Source: Gonatopus flavifemur (Eukaryota > Arthropoda > Insecta > Hymenoptera > Dryinidae). From it: a DNA stretch of 64,000 nt. Shown piece after piece: positions 24,861 through 35,689 of the stretch. The notes beneath the pieces were generated by a model that saw nothing but the letters and a program-made list of their open reading frames with translations, was not told where the DNA came from and did no database searches. The translations under genes and the position numbers were made by a program. The stretch is taken from positions 21,984,001 through 22,048,000 of the forward strand of contig JAFFJZ010000007.1 in assembly GCA_018340375.1 (NCBI GenBank). Direction: 5' to 3'. The first letter of the stretch is position 1, and every line of letters begins with the position of its first letter.

Positions 24861-25585
24861 ATTTCTTATAGTTTCCCATCAGATTTTTTTATCACGGAGG
24901 CTAACGTAATCTGTCGATGCATCGCATAATCTCCGTGAAGATGAACGTATTCTTTGTTAACGGCAGAAGTGACTATCGAAATCACTAAAGACGATGAAAA
25001 ATTGTGAACAAATCATTTTCAGCGTTCAATTCTATTGAAGTGTAGTACTCTAAGGATAGAATAAGGTCAATTCTCTTGATACAACTCCTGAACAGACTAA
25101 ATGAAAGACAGTGATGGCTTGGACATATACCTCTAGTCAGCTACCATCGTCCCTTGAGAATGCCCAATAGAATTTCTGAACTCCGATGGTTTGGCTCATG
25201 CCATCTGAGATATGCCAAGGTATGAATGTTCAGCACTAGGTTTCTCACCCTCTATGACGATGAGAGAATGGAGATGGCATGTGCCTGTATTGTAGCCTCT
25301 GTATTGCATGGAGCGAATTGTGATAAACCTTGTAATGTTATATTCGATTCCATGGAAGGTATCCCAAACATATGTACAATGGAAAGTTGATAATATGAAC
25401 AATTAGTGCAGTATAAAGAGTAAAAGAACATTCATCAAATCTTTATTTTATCGATGTTATATACAAATCTAATTATAATTCTGACTGTTGATGATGATTG
25501 CAAAGTACAGTAGTGAGAATACAGTGTAATGACACTGGGGTCTGGGAAATTTAGAATAATTCAAAGTTATTCGAAGAAGGTCCGA
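24861..25585. other. no recognised gene or element
   Basis: Short frames only, with no clear repeats. Confidence 0.35.
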
Positions 25586-25589
25586 GACT

Positions 25590-26029
25590 TGTCAAGTAGT
25601 AATGGATTTTGAATTCCTCTTAATCCCTAGAAATTTTGTTGATTGGAAATTTAAGATTCTTTGGGATTCTTCGAAATCATTCTAAACCTTCCCGCATACC
25701 TCTTAATTTCATTTATTTGAATTTCAAAGCTTTTCCTAAATTCTTCTGGATCTCAATGAATTCTTCCAAATTTATTTGGATCTTCGTAAATCTCCCTTAG
25801 AATTTCATTTATCTAGATTTCAAAGCTTCCTCAGAATCTGTCTGAATCTCTCAGACTCTTTCATTTATTCAGATTTAAACTGGGTTTCCAAAATTTCTCT
25901 AAATCTCTTCGACTCCGTCCGGAACTTCGTGAATTTTTCTGGAATTTTGGACCGCGGATGTTACTCCATGGCCTTCTTTTTGATTTTCTCTCAGTTTCCC
26001 TAAATTCGTCTGAATCGCCCTGAAAAGTT
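25590..26029. repeat. degenerate pyrimidine-rich tandem words
   Basis: Imperfect repeats of 'TTTCATTTATtTgaATTTCAAAGCTT' type (near 25707, 25804 and 25859) and of 'AATTTCTCTgAATCTC' type. Unit spacing is irregular. The 75-codon frame at 25776-26003 is carried by these repeats and is not gene-like. Confidence 0.45.
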
Positions 26030-26513
26030 CACACCAAGAAAGAAAATGGTACATTAATAGTAACAATTTAGAAAGGACTCAACTAATAATAATGGTTTCA
26101 CTCACTATTTCATCGTGAACGTAACTAACCCAAATAGTGATTTGGACAATCAATATTGTTATTTGGACTATGAAGTATACTGAGAAAAAGGATCTTCTAG
26201 ATATTACAACATTTTGCACTAAAGTAGTAGCATAAGTGACATAGTATAATTTCTACAAAACAGTGTAGTAAAAATTAATGCTTAATTATTTGAAAAATCA
26301 TTTAATTTGGTACAACTTCTCATCATAAAGCTTGAATTTTTACTACACTGTGTTGTAAAAATTATACCACGTCACTTATGCTGCTACTTTAGTACAAAAT
26401 GTAGTAATATTTAAAACCAAATTTCTCTCCGTGTAGTAAAATTTATCATTAGCCATAGTTGAGCCTTTCCCAACTATTCCAATGGCAATTTCGACTATTT
26501 TTTTCTCTGGGTG
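26030..26513. mobile_element. MITE split by a second MITE
   Basis: Outer ends CACACCAAGAAAGAAAATGG (26030) and, inverted, CACCCAGAGAAAAAAATAGT (to 26513) form an imperfect TIR. The family-X MITE copy B is inserted inside. Non-coding. Confidence 0.6.
26178..26435. mobile_element. MITE family X, copy B (nested)
   Basis: Matches 18711-18942 with the same internal palindrome. Ends are TACTGAGAAAAAGG and, inverted, TACACGGAGAGAAA; the TA at each end could be the target duplication, as in Tc1/mariner-type MITEs. Copy B keeps the left-arm block lost from copy A. Confidence 0.8.
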
Positions 26514-26519
26514 CAATGC

Positions 26520-29050
26520 ACAATTTTATTCAATTTACCTGTCTTTGAATTTTTCTGAATACTCCCAAATTTCTCCGAAGCTTGAATTTCCAGAGAAATT
26601 CAGATAGGTTTTTTCACCAAGGCATGGTCGTGAAAACTTGTGTGTCGTAATGAATCCAAATTGAGCTGATACTAAGCCTCATTTGGAGAGATCATTCAAT
26701 AAGTCAAATAAACGACAGTGAGCCAGTATTGATGGGCATTGGCTGATTGCAGAATCGATAATCAACCTATTCATTACGGAAAACCTGTTCATCCTATCGC
26801 GTCAAGGTTGCGCGAGAAGGGAGGAAAAATTGAAAGAATCATTTACCAGGTACACGATGATCCAATAAACAGGTTTATAGAATTTTTCCCGAGCACCTTA
26901 AGATATCTTGACGGCATCTAAGAAGTTTCTGATGGAATATCACAAGATGTCTCTCAGATTGCTTCAAGATAAACGATGAAAAAATGTTCTCATCATGACC
27001 ATTCAAAATATCGTCAAAAAAATACCTGTTGTTGGTATAATAAATCGGATTGGCATGAAGAAGATATGTTCTTGTGTTTTGACCTGGAGATATCGTTGCG
27101 TGGAACCACATGTATGCTAACCTTCTTTCCTTGAGCATATTGTGTATGGCCATGATAACGAGACTGGAATGTGATGATGACAATATTTTTTTTTCGTGTA
27201 TCTTGAAAAATGATTCAACAGAGAAGGCAAAAACTGTTCATTGAAAATGGATTGGTTCTACCGAATTTCTCAGAAACTTTAAACCAAGTGGGAAAACTTA
27301 TTTCTCGTACAAAAATCCAATAGAATCGCGTTAAAAGTTTGACGCAGAATTTCTTGAGCAAAAACTGGTGATCAATCATCACAACAGAATTTTGGATAAT
27401 GCTTTATACTTTACATCATTCATATTCAAAATAAATCGAATCGATTCCAAATACAAAGCTGCTTACCGTAAAAACCCGTGGATAATACTTGTAGAAATTC
27501 GATAAAGTCTCTTTACGTGGAATTTTCTGTATAAGATTTTTCATCGAATTTCAACAAGTCATGGAGGATTCGCCAAAGCTTTTGGAATTCCATGAAAAAC
27601 GAATAATACCACAAAACTTTTAACAAAACATTCACAAAAATCATTGTTTCTAAAATTCAATGAAGGACTTTCTAGAAATTTTTTTACACGGGGTGTTCCT
27701 CAAAAAAGTAAAAATAATGCTCATGATCACCTTTCAACGAGGATTTTAATTAGTTTAATATTATACACTGATTAATTATCAAATCCCCATCACAAGCGTC
27801 TCATAATTGAACTGTTCATACAAATCCACTTCAACATCGGATTGAAGTTTTGAGAATTTCAATAAACAATATGATGAACACTGAATGAGAAGCATATTCT
27901 ATTCATTTAATTGCTTCAGACATCCCTTGATAATCCAAGCAGCGATGTGTAAAGCTTGCTAGAAGGCACTCCGTTGAAATGATTAGTTTTTTCAATTTAC
28001 TATGAATCAATTTGCATCTCTCGCTCTGTAAGATTCAGAACAGCAATTCAATCATCGTTTATCGAAAACAATGATATTAATGTAGATATCATGTGACGAT
28101 ACATTTAGAAGATTGACGTAAAAATAACACTCGTTAATGAAATTGACACTCAAACTTATAAAGTTAAATTATTTGAATTCCATTGAATTTATTTATCCGT
28201 ATCAGCGCTCAATACTTTATACACAAATTTATTTGGATACGGATGTAAAAATGAGGAGAATGAAAAAAAAACACCAACAGAGAGTGAGAAAAAGAGAGAG
28301 GAAGGGAGAAAGAGAATCGGAAGGTTAATCGGGCTTGTCTTTGTCAGTGGAAGGACACAATATAACAGCTTTCAGCGTATTTTCTCTTCTTTCTCTATTT
28401 TTTTTCTTTTCCCTTTTTTCATGAAGCACAACCGTCTCTTGGAGGAGGGTTATTACCTCGTGATTCCCTTGGGAAGAACTAAAAACTCCATCTTTCTAAG
28501 AGAGATTCTCTTCTCACGCTTTCCTTTTTCTCCATACTGATTCTTTCTCTTCATCGATTCGGTGTCTCTTTCTGTTCCGATCCACTGTACCATTTTCCTT
28601 CTTCCAAAAACCCAAGTTGTAGAAAAGCTGAGCCCGAAAGGGGTTGACAACGCCAGCAGCGATCTAGAATACAGACACACGAAGATTTTTCCCAGATTTT
28701 GTGTATTTCACTTGTTCCACTCTTCTTGGAAGTCTCAAAGTGACAAGGCTGGTGAGAAGGGATGTAGAGAATAGACTTTGAAATAGTTTCCCCGCAAGGA
28801 TGGATATGTTGTTTCAAACGTGTGCACATGCATAATTTCATGTATGATGTTTGTGAATTCCGTTCCCGTTTCGTCATTTGGTTAAGCGATAACGTGATAT
28901 ATCGAAAACAAAACCACTCGATTTCAAAATACTACAATGAATAAATGCATTTTTATAATTTATCAACATTAAGGAGGGAAATACATGTAAACGTACTGTT
29001 TTTTGAGAATTTATTCGGAAAAATTGGCTGAGGATCCATCAATGAAATAA
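26520..29050. other. no recognised gene; one GA-rich tract
   Basis: Mostly AT-rich unique sequence. Bases 28256-28325 are purine-rich (GAGAAAGAGA-type) and 28380-28420 pyrimidine-rich; open frames crossing them are compositional. A slightly GC-richer patch at 28560-28760 has overlapping frames on both strands and no family motif. Confidence 0.35.
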
Positions 29051-29052
29051 CG

Positions 29053-29773
29053 CACATCTTAAAAAAAAACGTTTCAAACTATCTCTATAATTTTTTTGAG
29101 ACAAAAATATTTCAAAATGGCGGAGCTACAGCTGCTGGAAGTTGGTCCCTTATTTTTGCGCCGTGCACACTGAGAGAAGTGGAATGTAATGATTACCATG
29201 TGCAAATAGTAATTAGGGGACAAACTTCGCGGATTTGGTTTCGGATACTATAGAGAATCGTAGCAATGTTCATGCACATGGGAGTGGTTACCATTTACAT
29301 GAAGATGCATACCAAATAACCTGATTCTGTCATTCAACTATTATTTTCGCATGGTAATGGTTACAGTTCACTTTTCTCAGTGAAGCCTACAGGCCTCAAT
29401 TTTTTTCTGAAATCTAAAAATCAAAATTCTATCGTTAGAATATGTGAAAACGCACAACTTGACGGAGTCAAAACAAATGAAAATGAAAAATTGAGAATTC
29501 AGAAGCGTTTTGAAAAAAATACACTTTTGTTTTCAATCTAAAAATTGAAAAAAGCAATGTAAATGAATTTTATTTCTTGTTTTTCTCTCCGTCAAGTTGT
29601 GCGTTTTGATATACTCTAACGATAGAATTTCGGTTTTTTGATTTTAGATAAAAATTGAGACCTGTAGACTGCACGGTGCAAAAACGAGGTACCAACTTGT
29701 AGCTCTGCCATTTTGAAATATTTTTGTCTCAAAAAAACTGTAGAAATAGTTTTGAACGTATATTTTGAGGTGT
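29053..29773. mobile_element. foldback element with nested MITE in its left arm
   Basis: The left arm (29053-29467, minus the insert) is the inverse of the right arm (29587-29773): shared blocks include TTTTTTTGAGACAAAAATAT, TTTCAAAATGGC, ATTCTATCGTTAGA and CGCACAACTTGACGGAG. The loop is about 120 bp. The right arm lacks the insert found at 29168 in the left arm. No coding frame. Confidence 0.85.
29168..29382. mobile_element. 215-bp MITE (CACTGAGAG ends), nested
   Basis: Ends CACTGAGAGAAGTGGAATGT and, inverted, CACTGAGAAAAGTGAACTGT; pairing continues through ATTACCATG. It interrupts the left arm of the 29.05-29.77 kb foldback between GCCGTGCA and the CCTACAGG block; the right arm shows the uninterrupted order. 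Confidence 0.88.
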
Positions 29774-31095
29774 GTTTAATTTCATTATTTTATCTTTAAC
29801 CAATGAATTGTCATAAATTCTGAAAAAAAAGGTGCATTGGCTTGTATTTTCCCCCTTAATATGTTTCAGATTCCCCTGTCGCTTCAAGTTTTGTATATCA
29901 ATTTTGTATACCACTGATGCCTCGAGGAATATGAAAGACCCAGTTTCATAAATCGACATTTTAGATCAAGATGTATAAATACACACACGTTTTCTTATAT
30001 CTTTTAAACTTATTTCTTGAATCAATGCAATTCTCTATACATAGAATTCTTTCCTTCTTCTATAAACATCTGCATATTCGTCTCAGTTGCCATCAATGGA
30101 AATTAGTCGGTATAAAATAAATAAGCCAAATTAGCCTAGTCGCCATTCCTCTTTTTGTCACTCCAGTTCCCATTAAAAGTCTATACATAAGTATCGCGTG
30201 CATATATACATCCCTATCTCCCTTGTTTTGAGTGTTTCCCTGATACCAGTAGACGAATGGTTGAATATATTTCGTCACGCGATCTTACCTCGCTATACTA
30301 TAAAACTCCACGACCATTTCGTCCACTCTACGCTTGATTCTAACATCTCTACTCCTTTTCCTTTCTCTTCCTCTTCTTCCCACCTTTATATATATGTATG
30401 CATCTTCATTATAAAACGATGATAAAGATTATTAACTATCGAATTGAAATAGCTACACTCCAAGATTATTGAACACTTTATCACAGTACATGGTCGGATG
30501 CATCTTTTTGATGTACCGAAGAAAATCCAAGATTTCTCTTTACTTATCCACTTTTCCAATAATTGAAAGGAGAGAGTCCGGGTCCGACAGCTGTAGTAGA
30601 AAGCGATGGATTCTCTCAAAGGAGATTCGAAAAAGAGTTGAATTTTTCAATTCTGTTGAAAGTAACAGGAAGATGATTAATCTTATCGATCACAACAATT
30701 CATGTCTTGAATACATCTCAAGACATGTTTGAGAGGTATTATGCAATGTTAAAAGGTGTCTTATAGATGTCTAAAACCGTTCTCTAAGATCTAAAATTAT
30801 TTTCTTTGAGCAAGTTATCTTTTAGATGTATTATAGATATCTTTCAAAAATGGGAATTGCTTTAGACGTCTGAAATATAGCTTCTGGTTTTGTATGAGAT
30901 ATTTGAAACTTGTCTTAAGATATCTTGAAAATATCCCTGGTGAGAATATCAAATTGCCAGTGAAGAGTTCTCTCAAGAAATGTTTTTAAAAAGCGTCAGA
31001 AGAATAAAATAGAAGGGATGGGAAGGTATTGGAAACATTTTGAACGACCCTTTGACGATCTCAAAGCGTACGTGTCAGTGTTCCATCGTGGACGG
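29774..31095. other. no gene; diverged 'AGATATCTT' words
   Basis: From about 30725 to 30945 words such as TTATAGATGTCT, TTAGATGTATTATAGATATC and TTAAGATATCTTG recur in diverged form. The rest is unremarkable AT-rich DNA with short random frames. Confidence 0.35.
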
Positions 31096-31279
31096 GAAAA
31101 ATAATTCAGCTGCAGCGATTGAGTGGCTAGGACGGACACGGGCAGTCATGAAATTAGCTCCTGCATTCAACTTTTAGCTGTTGAAGCAAAAAGGTTTGCA
31201 TTGGTAGCTAATTTATTTTGCTATAGCCACTAAAATTTAGCTGCAAGAGCTGATTTAATGATTTTCCGTGTCCGTGATA

Positions 31280-32382
31280 CACTGTAAAAAAAAAACTGGA
31301 AATTTAGTGTGCAACTGGACTGGAAATTTCCAGTGCTAGTACTGGAATATGGATATTCCAGTACATGTACAGAGATTTTGTTGTTACGTTACTGAAAATT
31401 TACCAAGCATAACTGAAAATTCAGTCATTGTACTGGAATTTTCAAGTTTGAGATGATGTACTGAAATTTTGCCATGATTTCGCGAAAATTTTACCGGCTC
31501 GTACTACAATTTTATAGTTCTTGTGCACCAAAAAAAAATATTCCCTCAAAAAGGACTTGAGAAAAAATTTGGAATTTAGAAAAAATACCTAATCGTTGGT
31601 ATACTGGAATTATACAGGTTTTTAACTGCAATTCTCAGGTTTTGTGATGGAATTTTCCAGTTACTATGCAATTGAATTATACAGGTTTTGAACTGCAATT
31701 TTCAGGTCGTGTGATGGAATTTTCCAGTTGCTATGCAACGGAATTTAATCACTGTTGCACTGAAATTTTCCACTTCTATTGGACTTCGTCATTTCTGGCA
31801 GGAAAAATTTCAAGTCTTTATATTAAAAATTTCCTGATTGAGATTTTGAATAATAATTGTAATTGTAGCCAATGAAATTGATATATGAGGTTTTTCCAAG
31901 ACTTATCCTCTTGTGTTCTAGATATGAAGCATATGTAGTAACCCAAGCTGGCCTTCCAACATGTCGCGCTATAGCTCATCGGTTAGGTCTTAGGTTTCAG
32001 TTGGTAGGCAGGTAGAAAAGTGTGGGTTCAAATCCTGTTAGGTAGACATGAGTTTCTGTCCATCCAAATGAACGATCAAAAGTTTCTCAATCATCTTGGA
32101 ACACAAGGACCCTGCAAAATTACTTTGCGTGAGCAATTTTTTTTCAATTTTCATGGATATTTTCAGCATTAATTTTCCAGTACATGTCCTGGAAAAGTCC
32201 AGCTCGTGTACTGAAAAATTCCAGTACCGAGGCTCAGAAAATTTCCAGTTTTGATGCGGGAATTCCATAACGTTTGCACTGAATTTTTGCAGTACAAATG
32301 TGCTGAAATTTTCCGGTACATGTACAGGTTAATGACTTCCAGTACATGTACTGGAATTTTCCGGTGAAATTTTTTTACAGTG
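31280..32382. mobile_element. CACTGTAAAAAA-family TIR element (1103 bp)
   Basis: Begins CACTGTAAAAAAAAAACTGG and ends TTTTTTTACAGTG, flanked by TA on both sides (31278-31279 and 32383-32384), as expected for a Tc1/mariner-mobilised element. The interior is built from many diverged 'gTACTGGAAaTTTCCAGTaC' units. It includes a direct duplication of about 63 bp (31616-31678 and 31680-31742) and a tRNA-like segment at 31965-32045. There is no transposase frame. Confidence 0.85.
31965..32045 (+). repeat. tRNA-like (Pol III box A/B) sequence, type 3
   Basis: Box-A-like TATAGCTCATCGGTTAGG and a perfect box-B core GGTTCAAATCC, about 45 nt apart. It resembles the minus-strand segment at 37381-37466 (shared GGTTAGG/TTAGGTTT and GTAGGTAGG blocks). 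No good cloverleaf closes. It is probably the head of a tRNA-derived SINE inserted in, or captured by, the surrounding TIR element. Confidence 0.6.
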
Positions 32383-32442
32383 TAGCCACTCGGCCACTGC
32401 AGCTAAATTATTTTTTTTCCTGAATATATACTATATATACTT

Positions 32443-32577
32443 GGGTGCGTATCCGGGTTTTGCGGCGATTCTTCATCCACGTCAATCCGGAACCTATGTG
32501 AGTTTTAGTACTCAATATCGGTCAAAATTTTGGATGAAACCCGGACGAAGAATCACATGAAATCTGGATACACTCAT
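32443..32577. mobile_element. 135-bp palindromic MITE
   Basis: The left part GGGTGCGTATCCGGGTTTTG through ATTCTTCATCC pairs with the inverted right part GAGTGTATCCAGATTTCATG through ATTCTTCGTCC. Related ATCCGGGTTT/AAACCCGG words continue to about 32790, which suggests more diverged copies. Confidence 0.6.
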
Positions 32578-33210
32578 GAACGGAAAATTATTTTCAAAAA
32601 TTTCCCCATATATAAGCCGAATAAAACCGGATGGAATGTCGATTGTCAGTTGGGAAAAGTTTCACGAACTAATTTCTGCACGATTTCCGGATGAACCTAG
32701 ATACACGTCCATTTCATGCCTAGCAGTTATTGAGTCTTCAAAAACCTTGGAAACAGAAATCTCCTCTCATATAAAACCCTGATAAACCCATGCACGGAGG
32801 AAAATAATGTAGTAAAATGGTATTATTTCGTCAAATGTCGTCACAATTGTCTGACGGTCTCAGAGGCTTTCTTACCGAATGTAGTAAAAATTATTGCAGT
32901 TGTAATGTTTTAATCCACAATTTGAGGAGTACTTCTCAAGAGATGAGACCTAATAGTATCAATTCACTGGAAAATGTTGTAATTTTTATTGTATTATTTT
33001 TCTCAGTTCGGTTTCTATCTATCTGGTCTTTTCACCAGGTTGATTTCATGATAAGGTAAAATTTCCACGTGTTCTCATTCAGAGAACAATAATTGTCAAA
33101 GAACTTTGCAAAAATATCAGCGTACTTGATTTTGAGCACTGGGAACGTTGTACATAGGTTAATTTCTAATTACGAATCATAAAACTTTTTAGAAATGGAA
33201 ATATTTTTTC
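32578..33210. other. no recognised gene
   Basis: Frames at 32576-32782 and 32817-33059 lack family motifs. Only diverged pieces of the preceding MITE are seen. Confidence 0.35.
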
Positions 33211-33216
33211 TACCTG

Positions 33217-33935
33217 TTTGAGGGGTTATATCCACCTTATTCTCTAAACAAAAAGCTGTTTTTAATCATTTTTTTTTAGCATTCCTTTATGACAATCATA
33301 AACAACCAATACACCAATCGATTGAGCACCTCTTCAAGAGTAAGAAAAACTTTTTTGATTGAAGATTTTTTGCAAAATGGTGGCTGTAAGAGCGTTTTGC
33401 TGGAAACTATGGTTTGCAATCGGCAAGCAGCAGAACTCGAAGAGTTTCCATTCGATCAACTTGGAAATTGAACTGTCACTTCATTGTGTGATCATCTAGT
33501 TAAGTACACACGATCATAAAATTAAGAATTTTTTTCTCAAACTGGCCAGACCTTGAACAAAACATTCGAATTTTCGAAAAAAAAATCGACTTTGATTATT
33601 CATAAAAAAAAATGCTGTCGACCAATCGTAGAAATCGTGTGTACTTCACTAGATAATCACACGATGAAGTTACAGTTCAATTTTCAAGTCGATCGGATGA
33701 AAACTCTTCGAGTTCTGCTGCTTGCCGATTTCAAACTATAGTTTCTAGCAAAACTCTCCTACAGCCACCATTTTGCAAAAAATGTTCAATAAAAAAAGGT
33801 TTTCCTACTCCTGAAGAGCTGCTCAATCGATTGATGTATTGGTTGTTCATGATTATCATAAAAGAATGCTCAAAAAAACTTATTGAAAAAAGCTTTTTTT
33901 TCTTCAGAGAATAAGGCGGATATAACACCTTGAAA
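33217..33935. mobile_element. foldback element with about 300-bp arms
   Basis: The left arm 33217-33512 is the inverse of the right arm 33633-33934 (for example ACCAATACACCAATCGATTG / CAATCGATTGATGTATTGGT and CAGCAGAACTCGAAGAGTTT / AAACTCTTCGAGTTCTGCTG), with scattered mismatches. The loop is about 120 bp. Short mirrored frames in the two arms are shadows of this symmetry. Non-coding. Confidence 0.88.
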
Positions 33936-34772
33936 ATTCCTACGAAAGAAAAAATGAATCAGCTGTGAAGAAGACAGCCATTTTTCAGCTCCTATAACTG
34001 AATTTCCGCTGCTGCAATAAAATTTTGTAGCCTTATGAGAGAAAGTGTTGCTAATGTTGTTGAGAAATCAGCAGTTCTGTGGGTGCTAAGTGATGAAATA
34101 TAATCCAAATTCAAATATCCCGCCATGTTTTGTTATAGAGGGCACTGATTCATGTGTTCATGGTTTGAATTTAGTTGTTACAAATGTATTCAATTCTCTA
34201 TGATGTTCACTTGTATCGAACGCTATTATTAATTCATAACAACTTCATCTTGTGACTTCATATCTGGGACATGTATTACTTTATATACGTACAATTTTGT
34301 TTCACATATTAAAAGATGTAATCACAATATTCTCGTTGAATAATTAAATAATTATTAAATATTATTCCACTGCCTGGATTATCTTCTGACACTAAGATAT
34401 GTAGTTGTAATAACTGAAGTGTAGCTGATACAGCTAAAAATTCGCACGACAGATCGATTGTTGTAGTTATCAAAATGGTGTCCGCATTTTTATTCTCCAT
34501 AGCTTGAAATATTCTAATCCTCCATACTAGTATGACTAATCATAAATATTGAAAATAAAATTATTTATTATAAAAATAGATAATATCCTTGAATGATCAT
34601 CTTGCATTCCTTCTTTACAAAAAATACATCCAATTTTCAATAGATTTCTCTAATATATACATATTGAAAAATTAAAATATGTTGCTTCATATATTTTAAG
34701 TTAAAATTGGTCATTTTCAAATTTGTAGGAGGAAATCTACCAAAATATGTCAGAATAATCGTGAAAGCTTGT
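33936..34772. other. no recognised feature
   Basis: AT-rich sequence with no motif, long frame or inverted repeat seen. Confidence 0.35.
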
Positions 34773-34774
34773 TA

Positions 34775-34925
34775 CACAGTAAAAAATTGGCAGTGTTAGA
34801 AAAAATTCACACCAAATGAGTAGTGTTTCTCCAACACCGATTTTGGGGTGGACTTGTATAGAATCCACGTTGTGTCAATTCTGTGTTAATTCTGACACCG
34901 TTTTGAGACCGCTTTTTTTACAGTA
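34775..34925. mobile_element. about 150-bp MITE with TA flanks
   Basis: Ends CACAGTAAAAAATTGG and, inverted, TACTGTAAAAAAAGCGG, with TA immediately outside on both sides (34773-34774 and 34926-34927). The middle repeats GTGTTAGAA, ACACCGATTTT and ACACCGTTTTG words. It is end-related to the CACTGTAAAAAA family. Confidence 0.65.
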
Positions 34926-35448
34926 TACGATTGATTCTTCTGTGTAAAAGGTCTGACTAAAATATGGTGGCATCCTATAGGATGAAAACTTAACTGACAT
35001 TCAGTCTTTCTCATCGTGTCGGCATTCATTTTCAGTGCTCACTCTTAGTTAAAATATCGCTAATTTTGGTTGCATCTTGAAATGAGCTGATATTCAGGGT
35101 GAAAGTACGTTTCACATTTTACTATGTTTTCAAAATATTAATCGAGTTCTGCGTTTTCCTGGGAGTATTGTTAGATTTATCGGAGAATACAAAATCTAAA
35201 ATGCATGTTACTTTCTCCAAGGAGAATTGAAAAGTGTTCAAACTATTCGTACGAAGAGTCGAATAGCAGCCATAACCAGTAAAGCGTTCTGTAAAGGACG
35301 CTTTCAACATCCTTCAGGACGCTTCTGCGGTGTCTCACGCACGTCTCCATTTTCACCAGGAATGTGCGGCTATGTGAAATTCGATTGAATACAGTCCTTG
35401 TCGGGAATACTGCAGTCTTTCCCACGGGTGAAAGAAGTTAGAAATGTA

Positions 35449-35682
35449 TACTGAGAGAAAAAAAGCATGAATATCACAATCTTTATCAACAGATTTGAAA
35501 CATAGCGAATAGTAGAAGATAATTGCTCAACATTAGGTCATTGAATTACTATTTGAATAGGAATTATTTTCGTTCAAATATAAATTCATTGAACCAATGT
35601 TGAGCGATTATTTCCTATTATCCGCGATGTCTTCAATCTGCTAATAAAGATTGTCATTTTTACGCTTCTTTTTTCCTCAGCG
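35449..35682. mobile_element. 234-bp palindromic MITE
   Basis: Ends ACTGAGAGAAAAAAAGCATG and, inverted, GCTGAGGAAAAAAGAAGCGT; pairing extends through CACAATCTTTATCAACAGAT / GACAATCTTTATTAGCAGAT and CTCAACATTaGgTCATTGAA / CTCAACATTGGTTCAATGAA near the centre. Non-coding. Confidence 0.82.
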
Positions 35683-35689
35683 CGTGCAA

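Larger units (their letters stand above)
31098..32413. mobile_element. AGCTGCAG-ended palindromic MITE split by a 1.1-kb element
   Basis: The left arm (31098-31147: TTCAGCTGCAGCGATTGAGT, GGCTAGGACGGACACGG) is the inverse of the right arm once the 31280-32382 insert is removed (31262-31279 plus 32383-32413). Without the insert the host would be about 210 bp. The left arm shows a single TA (31128-31129) where the right arm is split. Confidence 0.75.
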
